NCBI GenBank assembly: GCA_020723325.1
Contig: DYJD01000016.1
Span: 84,867 to 148,866, forward strand
From: Desulfosudis oleivorans
GTDB taxonomy: Bacteria; Desulfobacterota; Desulfobacteria; Desulfobacterales; SURF-7
DNA: 64,000 nucleotides
Direction of reading: 5' to 3'
Under the pieces are notes generated by a model that did not search any database, had not been told where the DNA came from, and saw nothing but the letters and a program-made list of their open reading frames with translations. Below, one piece after another: positions 56,100 to 64,000 of the stretch (the stretch's first letter is position 1; the number at the start of each line of letters is the position of its first letter). A program made the translations under genes and the position numbers.

Positions 56100-56993
56100 A
56101 TGGCTAAGCTAAAAGAAGTAAAACTGAAGATATCAGCAGTTACAAAAACCAGACAGATCACCAAGGCGATGAACATGGTGGCCGCATCCAAACTGCGCGG
56201 CGCGCAAACCAGCATGGAGAATTTTCGTCCCTATGCACGCAAATTTGCGGAAGTGCTCGGTAGTCTGGCGGAAAAAGCCGGAAGCAACACCAATCCACTG
56301 CTGATTCCCCATGAGGATGTAAAAAAGATACACGTTGTATTATGCACATCGGATCGAGGATTATGCGGCGGTTTCAATACGAATCTAATCGAGACCGCCG
56401 AAAAGTTCATAAAGAACAGAACTTCTGAAAACACATCCATTTCTTTCACTGTGTTTGGGAAAAAAGGCCGGGATTGGTGCCGATCGGAAAAGTTGAATAT
56501 AGAGAACGCCCATATCGGCATTATGGGAACCAAGATTAATTTTAATGTGGCTTCCACCACAGGCCGCAAGCTGGTTGACGCTTATCTGGGCAACGTCTAT
56601 GATGAGGTTCATATTGTTTATGCCGAGTTTAAAGGCATGGCAAAACAACTTCCGCAGATCAAACAGTTGCTGCCCATCCCGCCGGTCGCTGCTGCTGAAG
56701 CGCTTGCGGAAGAGCAAGGTCAACATTACATTGCAGAGCATATCTGCGAGCCTTCGCCGGAGGTGCTATTGGGAAATCTGCTTCCACGCAATGTTTATAT
56801 CCAAATATTCAGCGCCTTGCTGGAGACATCCACAAGTGAGCATGCGGCCCGTATGATGGCCATGGATAATGCTACAAAAGCCTGCAATGACATGATCGGT
56901 GAACTGAAGTTGGCTTACAATAAAGTACGACAGGCATCCATTACTTCGGAGCTGATGGATATCGTCGGTGGAGCCGAGGCCCTAAAAGGTTAA
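56100..56993 (+). CDS. atpG: ATP synthase F1 subunit gamma
   Basis: A 297-residue rotor-shaft subunit. The N-terminal helix KISAVTKTRQITKAMNMVAA and the C-terminal NATKACNDMIGELKLAYNKVRQ helix form the coiled-coil shaft, with a Rossmann-like middle. It is the fifth of seven genes in the operon. Confidence 0.97.
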   Translation: MAKLKEVKLKISAVTKTRQITKAMNMVAASKLRGAQTSMENFRPYARKFAEVLGSLAEKAGSNTNPLLIPHEDVKKIHVVLCTSDRGLCGGFNTNLIETAEKFIKNRTSENTSISFTVFGKKGRDWCRSEKLNIENAHIGIMGTKINFNVASTTGRKLVDAYLGNVYDEVHIVYAEFKGMAKQLPQIKQLLPIPPVAAAEALAEEQGQHYIAEHICEPSPEVLLGNLLPRNVYIQIFSALLETSTSEHAARMMAMDNATKACNDMIGELKLAYNKVRQASITSELMDIVGGAEALKG

Positions 56994-57033
56994 AAATCAA
57001 ATATCGCATTTTTTGATATGAGGAGGTCAGTAG

Positions 57034-58449
<1,416 letters not shown>

Positions 58450-58466
58450 CCAATCGGGGGCGAATT

Positions 58467-58874
58467 ATGGCTGGGAATATTCGACTGGAGATCGTTACTC
58501 CGGAAAAAGAGGTCGTAAACGAAGATGTTCAGATGGTCGTTGCACCTGGTGAATTAGGCGACTTCGGCGTGCTCATCGGACATACCTCTTTTATGACATC
58601 ATTAAGAATCGGTACGCTGCATTATACCGATGCAAAAGGACAAACCCGCTATGTATTTGTGAGTGCAGGGTTTGCCGAAGCCCTTCCTGAAAAGATAACC
58701 GTTCTCGCAGAATCGGCCGAGCGAAGAAAAGACATTGATCTTTCCCGCGCTCAATCAGCACTGGAAAGGGCACAAAAGCGTTTGGATGAAAAACGAGAAG
58801 ACCTTGATTTCGTTCGCGCAAAAGCGGCACTTGAGCGTGCCATGCATCGGATCAAGCTGGCAGGGACGCGTTGA
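58467..58874 (+). CDS. atpC: ATP synthase F1 subunit epsilon
   Basis: A 135-residue subunit with an N-terminal beta-sandwich (VAPGELGDFGVLIGHTSFMT) and a C-terminal helical hairpin (about 90-135). It ends the operon, ahead of the terminator at 58938. Confidence 0.95.
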   Translation: MAGNIRLEIVTPEKEVVNEDVQMVVAPGELGDFGVLIGHTSFMTSLRIGTLHYTDAKGQTRYVFVSAGFAEALPEKITVLAESAERRKDIDLSRAQSALERAQKRLDEKREDLDFVRAKAALERAMHRIKLAGTR

Positions 58875-58937
58875 TCTGGTCATTTTATGCAGCATTTACG
58901 CTGATGTCTTAATCGACTCAGAACAAAGAAAATTTAC

Positions 58938-58976
58938 GAAAGGCCGTTGCCATTTGATTATGGAACGGCCTTTTTT
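58938..58976 (+). terminator. Terminator of the ATP synthase operon
   Basis: Stem AAAGGCCGTT/AACGGCCTTT with inner CCA/TGG pairs, followed by TTTTTT. Confidence 0.93.
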
Positions 58977-58995
58977 ATTACCGCGTTAAAGTTAT

Positions 58996-59024
58996 TTGAC
59001 CTTCCAAAGGATTTTGAATATACA
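58996..59024 (+). promoter_or_regulatory. Sigma-70 type promoter of the GlmU-like gene
   Basis: TTGACC (58996-59001), a 17-base spacer and TATACA (59019-59024). The predicted start is near 59031, about 70 bases before the ATG at 59103. Confidence 0.65.
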
Positions 59025-59102
59025 ATCAAACATTATGGTGGGCATGATTATATTGTTTCTACACCTAATTGAAAATATTCATTAAAAGAAAAATAACATA
59101 CC

Positions 59103-59864
59103 ATGGTGAACTCATTGAAAAAAAATACAGCGGCGATCATCCTTGCCGCCGGTCTTGGTACACGCATGAAATCGGACAGGGCCAAGGTTCTGCATTGTCT
59201 TCAGGGACGTCCAATGATTCTATATGTAGTTGAATCTGCTGCTAAAATTGTTGGAGACAACATCGTCATTGTAACCGGACATCAGGCAGAGATTGTGCGG
59301 GATACAGTTTCAGAATATTATTCAGCTAGTTACGCTAATCAAGACCAACAACTTGGAACAGGGCATGCTGTCCAATGTGCACTTTCAGCTATTTCGCCCC
59401 ATATACAAGAAGTCATTATCCTCTGTGGTGATGTGCCATTGATATCCATAGAAACACTCAAGCAACTGATAGCCACCCACCAATCCAATAATTATGACAT
59501 CACGTTACTGACAGTTAATATTGATAATCCTACTGGCTATGGCAGAATAATCGTGGATTCCTGCGGGATGGTTCAAAAAATCGTGGAAGAGGCAGATGCG
59601 ACGAATTTTGAAAAGAACATCCATACTATCAATACCGGGATATATGCCTTAAAGAAAAATTGCTTACTTGAAACCATCTCCCTCATTAGACCCAATAATA
59701 AACAAAAAGAATATTATCTCACTGATATAATCGAAATCGGGAAAGCGAAAGAAATGAAAATAGGTATGATGCTGGCACCCAATGCTGATGAGGTGATTGG
59801 TATCAACAGCCAGCAGGATCTGGCGTCTGCAGAACGGCTAATCAATAAAATGAAAATTTCTTGA
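59103..59864 (+). CDS. UDP-N-acetylglucosamine pyrophosphorylase domain (GlmU N-terminal half)
   Basis: A 253-residue nucleotidyltransferase. The signature LAAGLGTRMKSDRAKVLH, the uridine-binding QLGTGHAV block and GDVPLISIETL match the uridylyltransferase half of GlmU. The left-handed beta-helix acetyltransferase half (about 200 residues) is absent: the frame stops near residue 253 after DLASAERLINK. It should make UDP-GlcNAc if GlcNAc-1-phosphate comes from another enzyme, or be one half of a split GlmU. Confidence 0.85.
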   Translation: MVNSLKKNTAAIILAAGLGTRMKSDRAKVLHCLQGRPMILYVVESAAKIVGDNIVIVTGHQAEIVRDTVSEYYSASYANQDQQLGTGHAVQCALSAISPHIQEVIILCGDVPLISIETLKQLIATHQSNNYDITLLTVNIDNPTGYGRIIVDSCGMVQKIVEEADATNFEKNIHTINTGIYALKKNCLLETISLIRPNNKQKEYYLTDIIEIGKAKEMKIGMMLAPNADEVIGINSQQDLASAERLINKMKIS

Positions 59865-59890
59865 CTTTAATTGAAAATCGATACTATAGT
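59861..59890 (+). promoter_or_regulatory. Sigma-70 type promoter of the zapB-zapA genes
   Basis: TTGACT (59861-59866), an 18-base spacer and TATAGT (59885-59890). It overlaps the end of the GlmU-like gene. The predicted start near 59897 is about 20 bases before the TTG at 59918. Confidence 0.65.
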
Positions 59891-59917
59891 GAACTGTATC
59901 AAAGTGAGGTGAAAATC

Positions 59918-60166
59918 TTGTTTGACGAAGGGGTATTACGTCAATTCGACGAAGTTGAAGGGAAGGTTGAAAGGCTGGTTGAAGCCTGCAAATCTCTTGG
60001 GGCCGCGAATATCGAATTAAAAAAAAGAGTAGAAGATTTAGAGAGGAAACTGAGGGAGAAAGCCGAAGCAGAACGATTTTTTCAAGAGCAAAAAGACCAA
60101 GTTCGAAGTAGAATTGATAACCTTTTAAACAGACTTAACGATTTAAGTGAGTTAGAGTCTTTTTAA
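59918..60166 (+). CDS. ZapB-like coiled-coil cell division protein
   Basis: A protein of about 82 residues that is almost entirely coiled coil (QFDEVEGKVERLVEACKSLG onward). It is adjacent to zapA, as is usual for ZapB-like division factors. I start it at the TTG at 59918, preceded by GAGGTG. The frame is open upstream to 59861, but that part overlaps the promoter. Confidence 0.7.
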   Translation: MFDEGVLRQFDEVEGKVERLVEACKSLGAANIELKKRVEDLERKLREKAEAERFFQEQKDQVRSRIDNLLNRLNDLSELESF

Positions 60167-60205
60167 CAGAGCCAACTAAATTCAACTAGGGCAAAAGTCA
60201 GAATA

Positions 60206-60499
60206 TTGAAAGAATTGATCACCATTGAATTGTTCGGACAAAAGTACACATTTCAAGCGGAATCCGGCGTTTCCAATGCAAGGAAAGTAGCGGATCTATT
60301 GGCGAGCGAGGTCACAACCGTCGAAAACAATATAGCAAAAAACGGTTCAGGTATGAACAAGATCACGATACTGACTTTGGCTGCGCTCAATATTTCTAGT
60401 GATTACGTTGAATTAAAAAGGAAATACGACGAACTATTGCAACACATTGCTGCCAGGTCCGCATCTCTTGTGAAAATGATCGATTCGAACTTTAAGTAA
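60206..60499 (+). CDS. zapA: Cell division protein ZapA
   Basis: A 97-residue protein starting at TTG. The ITIELFGQKYTFQAESG block and the TILTLAALNISSDYVELKRK helix match ZapA, which bundles FtsZ filaments. The 6S RNA candidate follows, the same gene order as in many other proteobacteria. Confidence 0.88.
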   Translation: MKELITIELFGQKYTFQAESGVSNARKVADLLASEVTTVENNIAKNGSGMNKITILTLAALNISSDYVELKRKYDELLQHIAARSASLVKMIDSNFK

Positions 60500-60536
60500 A
60501 TATTTATATTATTATCAGTTATTTTTTCGGCTTTGC

Positions 60537-60715
60537 GACCCCTGCCGTGTTCGTGATTAAAAGTTGTTCTTTGTCCCAACACTTTTAGAATCAGGAACCG
60601 TTGCTGGTTTTGGTGAGCATGTTCTGCTTGTACAGAAAAGCCTAAAGAAACCATATGGTTCCACCTTTGATGCATTGGCTCAAAGACCTTTTAACACGAC
60701 ATTGATGCGGGGGTC
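60537..60715 (+). ncRNA. ssrS: 6S RNA candidate
   Basis: A stretch of about 179 bases right behind zapA. The ends pair: GACCCCTGC (60537-60545) with GCGGGGGTC (60707-60715), then CGTGTT (60546-60551) with AACACG (60693-60698). That gives the long closing stem expected of 6S RNA, which mimics an open promoter and sequesters sigma-70 RNA polymerase. The large central region is consistent with the open bubble. Size and location match; I have not folded it by computation. Confidence 0.7.
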
Positions 60716-60831
60716 CTATTTCCCTCCTCGAAATCCCTCCTGGTCGTTTTCTGACGTAACACAAAATTCTATTTCACTTTTAGGTTCACATTTTTTATGC
60801 TTTTAATAAAGAATGTGTATAAGGATAAATA

Positions 60832-62394
60832 ATGAGCGAAATTAGTATATTGCTGTTATCTTTTGGAGTTTTGATTGGATTTGCAGTTGCTTATTGGTTG
60901 AAAGGCAAGACCGAGAGTAAAAAAAGAAAAGCCATTGAAATTGAATCAGATCGAATCATCGAAGAGGCAAAAAGACAGGCAGATACTTTGTTGAAGGAAG
61001 CCGAGCTTGAAGCCAAAGATCGCTTATTCAAGATGAAAAATGAGTTCGATGCAGAGACTAGAGAGGTGCGCTCTGAATTGAAAAAACAAGAAAAACGATT
61101 GGCCCAGAAATCTGAAAATCTGGATTCAAAACAAGAGCAGCAAGATAAACGTGACCGCGAGCTGGTGTGGAAAGAGAAACAGATTCAGAAGCGGGATGAG
61201 CAGCTTGTCGAACAAGAACAAAAATGCAATGTGCTGATTGAAGAGCAGAAGCAACAACTTGAACGGATATCAGGCCTTACTGCGGACCAAGCCAAAGATC
61301 TGCTGATTAACGCCATGGAAAATGAAGCCCGCTATGAAGGCGCTAAACTGATCAAACGAATAGAGCACGAAGCGAAAGAAGAGGCGGATAAAAAAGCAAA
61401 AAAAATAATTGCAACGGCCATTCAAAGATACTCTGGTGATTTCATTGCTGAACGAACAGTTTCCGTAGTGCCTTTGCCGAGCGATGAAATGAAGGGGCGG
61501 ATCATCGGGCGTGAAGGAAGAAATATCCGAGCCCTGGAGGCAGCCACAGGGATCGATTTAATTATCGATGACACTCCTGAGGCGGTTATTTTATCCGGAT
61601 TCAATCCCATTCGACGAGAAGTAGCGCGTTTGTCATTGATGCGCCTTATAGCCGATGGCCGAATCCATCCCGCTAGAATCGAAGATATTGTCAAAGCTGT
61701 TGAGCAAGAGGTTGATCAGGCAATCAAGGAGGCTGGTGAGCAGGCTACCTTTGATGTGGGTGTTCATGGAATTAATCCTGAATTGATTAAAGTTATTGGT
61801 AGATTGAAATTCCGGACAAGCTATGCGCAAAACGTTTTACAGCATTCTGTTGAAGTCGGTTTTTTATGCGGAATTATGGCTTCAGAATTGGGTTTAAATC
61901 CAAAGTTGGCCAAGCGTATGGGGCTACTCCACGATATCGGTAAAGCCATTGACCATGAAGTCGAAGGCCCGCATGCGATCATCGGGGGGAAATTGGCAAA
62001 AAAATATGGTGAATCTTCAAAAGTTGTTCAGGCTATTTCCGCTCACCATGAAGATGTCCCCCCGGCATCTGTTTATGATTTGCTTGTTCAGGCTGCCGAT
62101 AGCCTTTCCGGTGCCAGGCCAGGAGCAAGAAAAGAACTGTTGGAAAACTATGTTAAACGATTAGAAGACCTTGAAAAGATAGCTACTTCGTTTCAAGGGG
62201 TGGCCAATTCTTATGCCATTCAGGCTGGTCGGGAACTGCGGGTCATTGTTGAGGGTGAAAAAATTTCAGATGAAGAATCTATCTTGCTAAGTCGCGACAT
62301 TGCTAAAAAAATTGAAGAGACATTGACGTTCCCAGGACAAATTAAGGTGATTGTGATTCGAGAAACCCGTGCAATTGAATATGCCAATAAATAA
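60832..62394 (+). CDS. rny: Ribonuclease Y
   Basis: A 520-residue endoribonuclease with an N-terminal membrane anchor (about 4-24), a long coiled coil (about 30-180), a KH domain ([19 protein letters not shown], about 222) and an HD domain ([16 protein letters not shown], about 362). It initiates mRNA decay at the membrane. The order zapA-6S RNA-rny-tyrS suggests readthrough from the zap promoter. Confidence 0.96.
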   Translation: MSEISILLLSFGVLIGFAVAYWLKGKTESKKRKAIEIESDRIIEEAKRQADTLLKEAELEAKDRLFKMKNEFDAETREVRSELKKQEKRLAQKSENLDSKQEQQDKRDRELVWKEKQIQKRDEQLVEQEQKCNVLIEEQKQQLERISGLTADQAKDLLINAMENEARYEGAKLIKRIEHEAKEEADKKAKKIIATAIQRYSGDFIAERTVSVVPLPSDEMKGRIIGREGRNIRALEAATGIDLIIDDTPEAVILSGFNPIRREVARLSLMRLIADGRIHPARIEDIVKAVEQEVDQAIKEAGEQATFDVGVHGINPELIKVIGRLKFRTSYAQNVLQHSVEVGFLCGIMASELGLNPKLAKRMGLLHDIGKAIDHEVEGPHAIIGGKLAKKYGESSKVVQAISAHHEDVPPASVYDLLVQAADSLSGARPGARKELLENYVKRLEDLEKIATSFQGVANSYAIQAGRELRVIVEGEKISDEESILLSRDIAKKIEETLTFPGQIKVIVIRETRAIEYANK

Positions 62395-62403
62395 GAAGGT
62401 TAT

Positions 62404-63687
62404 ATGAGCGTGCTGGATATACTTTATGAAAGAGGGTTTATTGATGCGGTAACCCATGACCAGGAATTGAAGTTGATTTTGGCAGAAGGGCCGACGGCCT
62501 GTTATATTGGATTTGATCCAACCGCTTCAAGTTTGCATATCGGTAGTTTGGTGCCGATCATGTCGCTTGCTCATATGCAACGGCAGGGGCATAAACCTAT
62601 AGCATTGGTGGGAGGAGGAACAGGCTTGGTTGGCGACCCGAGTGGCAAAACCGAAATGCGCCAACTATTGACTGCGGATATAGTTCAAGCAAACGTTATA
62701 GGTATTCAAAAACAGCTTGAGCGATTTATCAGTTTCGAAAATAATAAGGCGCTTTTGGTGAACAATGCCGACTGGTTAACTGAAATTGAATATATTCCAT
62801 TTTTACGGGATATTGGACGCCACTTTAGTGTCAACCGCATGCTGAAGGCAGAAAGCTATCGGATGAGGCTTGAATCCGAGGAAGGGTTGAATTTTATCGA
62901 GTTTAATTATATGCTACTTCAAGCATATGATTTTTTAAAGCTTTTTGATGACTATAATTGTCGAATCCAAATGGGTGGAAGTGACCAGTGGGGCAATATT
63001 GTTGCTGGAATTGAGCTTGTGCGAAAAATCCGGCAGGAAACAGTATGTGGCATTACCTTTCCATTGATAACAACAAGCAGTGGGCAAAAAATGGGAAAAA
63101 CAGCCCGAGGCGCTGTTTGGCTTGATCCGGAAAAGACATCGCCGTATGACTATTATCAGTATTGGATTAACACAGATGACCGGGATGTTGTTAGGTTTTT
63201 GGCACTTTTTACATTTTTACCAATGGATGAAATCAATGCAGTGAAAAAATTAGATGGATCAGATTTGAATAGTGTCAAATCAATTTTAGCATTTGAAACA
63301 ACAAAGCTTGCCCATGGCAATGAAGAGGGGTTAAAGGCCTATCGCGCTGCTGTAAATATGTTTGGTGCCCGTAGGATCCCAGAATTCTTATTACCGACAA
63401 GCACCATCCCGCGTGAGCTGGTGCAGGAGAATGAAACTTCAGTCCCCCGGTCAGGTATTGAGCTTTCAACATTAAGGCAAGGTATCCCTGTCTTCAAACT
63501 GTTTTATCAAGTGGGCCTTGCAGACTCAGGAAGCGCAGCAAGGCGCTTGATTGCCCAGGGGGGCGCTTATATCAACAATAACAGAATTGATGATTTGGAT
63601 TATATAGTAACTGATAAGGACTTGAATAAAGAAGAAATGATATTGCGGGCAGGGAAAAAGAAATATCATATAATAGAATCTGTATAG
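62404..63687 (+). CDS. tyrS: Tyrosyl-tRNA synthetase
   Basis: A 427-residue class I synthetase. The HIGH-type motif is HIGS (TASSLHIGSLVPIM, about residue 46) and the KMSKS loop reads KMGKT (about 229). A C-terminal S4 RNA-binding domain (about 360-427) is present. It lies 9 bp behind rny. Confidence 0.96.
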   Translation: MSVLDILYERGFIDAVTHDQELKLILAEGPTACYIGFDPTASSLHIGSLVPIMSLAHMQRQGHKPIALVGGGTGLVGDPSGKTEMRQLLTADIVQANVIGIQKQLERFISFENNKALLVNNADWLTEIEYIPFLRDIGRHFSVNRMLKAESYRMRLESEEGLNFIEFNYMLLQAYDFLKLFDDYNCRIQMGGSDQWGNIVAGIELVRKIRQETVCGITFPLITTSSGQKMGKTARGAVWLDPEKTSPYDYYQYWINTDDRDVVRFLALFTFLPMDEINAVKKLDGSDLNSVKSILAFETTKLAHGNEEGLKAYRAAVNMFGARRIPEFLLPTSTIPRELVQENETSVPRSGIELSTLRQGIPVFKLFYQVGLADSGSAARRLIAQGGAYINNNRIDDLDYIVTDKDLNKEEMILRAGKKKYHIIESV

Positions 63688-64000
63688 CATGATATTTATC
63701 GACATAACATATTGATAAAATACACCACTATTGGCGTATGGAAGCAGCGCGATGGTTTTTTATCAAAAACAATTAAAAGCTCTTGACAGGTTGAAGTGAG
63801 GGGTGTAGAGAAAGAATTCTCTTCATCAATTGAAATTTAAAAAAGCTTGATGAAAAAAAGTTCTTGACAAATTTTAGTTTTTTGCTATTCTAATTAGGTT
63901 TCGAAAAAATAATCTTGATCTTTGAAAACTAGATAGTGACGTTACGATTGAGTTGGGTCTCTTGTTAAGAATCTGGTCTGATGAGAGTCGGACTGGAAGA
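63688..64000 (+). other. Leader of a probable rRNA operon (runs off the window)
   Basis: No protein gene. The block TCTTTGAAAACTAGATAGTG (near 63919) is typical of the region just ahead of rRNA genes, where antitermination and processing signals lie. The 16S gene would begin just beyond base 64000. This is inferred from pattern and position only. Confidence 0.6.
63864..63891 (+). promoter_or_regulatory. Promoter of the probable rRNA operon
   Basis: A perfect TTGACA (63864-63869), a 16-base spacer and TATTCT (63886-63891), in an AT-rich setting. A second TTGACA at 63783-63788 has a poor -10 (TAGAGA) and may be an additional upstream promoter. Confidence 0.65.

Noticed and set aside
60564..60806. 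Open frame of 80 codons between zapA and rny
   Set aside because: It lies in the 6S RNA candidate, has no ribosome site and resembles no protein.

Overview
The window is chromosomal DNA of a Gram-negative, strictly anaerobic-type bacterium, most likely a member of the Desulfobacterota (Desulfobacterales-like). That placement is inferred from a 587-residue formate-tetrahydrofolate ligase, an HdrD-like iron-sulfur protein, an acyl-CoA carboxylase subunit, the split F0F1 operon with both b and b' subunits but no a or c genes, and many PilZ, HDOD, sigma-54 and chemoreceptor genes. LpxK and WaaA show an LPS outer membrane.

Layout. 0.4-6.2 kb: a PilZ protein, a reverse-strand operon (von Willebrand A protein, PspA-like protein, small membrane protein), and a divergent two-component system. 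6.5-15.4 kb: fhs, a heterodimeric ABC exporter, a cold-shock gene, a tyrosine phosphatase and an acyl-CoA carboxyltransferase. 15.5-21.7 kb: a RAYT-type transposon with terminal inverted repeats sits directly in front of a sigma-54 activator gene. Downstream are two tandem dyad sites and a -24/-12 promoter, then a three-gene operon: a DUF2156 (MprF-like) protein, an HdrD-like Fe-S protein, and a membrane corrinoid protein of the HgcA (mercury methylation) family with a variant cap-helix motif. I consider this operon the most interesting thing in the window.

21.8-28.1 kb: a second PilZ protein, the LPS genes waaA-lpxK-ELM1, icd and comF. 28.3-36.6 kb: a chemoreceptor, an HDOD protein and three paralogous periplasmic binding proteins without permeases; two are each followed by the same lipoprotein gene inside a 667-bp exact direct repeat. 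36.8-40.8 kb: a membrane protein, ihfA, an M48 protease, xth and birA. 41.0-44.6 kb: tRNA-Lys, tRNA-Glu and tRNA-Pro bracket a decayed AT-richer segment with an Rhs pseudogene, a small membrane protein, a PIN/Phd toxin-antitoxin pair and an XRE regulator broken by an amber codon.

44.7-63.7 kb is core housekeeping: ldcA, a serine hydrolase, mreBCD-mrdA-rodA, a bactofilin, the ATP synthase operon (b', b, delta, alpha, gamma, beta, epsilon), a GlmU-type uridylyltransferase lacking the acetyltransferase half, zapB-like, zapA, a 6S RNA candidate, rny and tyrS. The last 300 bases look like the promoter and leader of an rRNA operon whose 16S gene would start just beyond the window.

Scattered through the intergenic spaces are at least six copies of a hexanucleotide-based repeat (GATACC/GACCCC units), three REP-like palindromes (GTGGGAGCGGCTTCCAGCC...), and several short word-like simple repeats.
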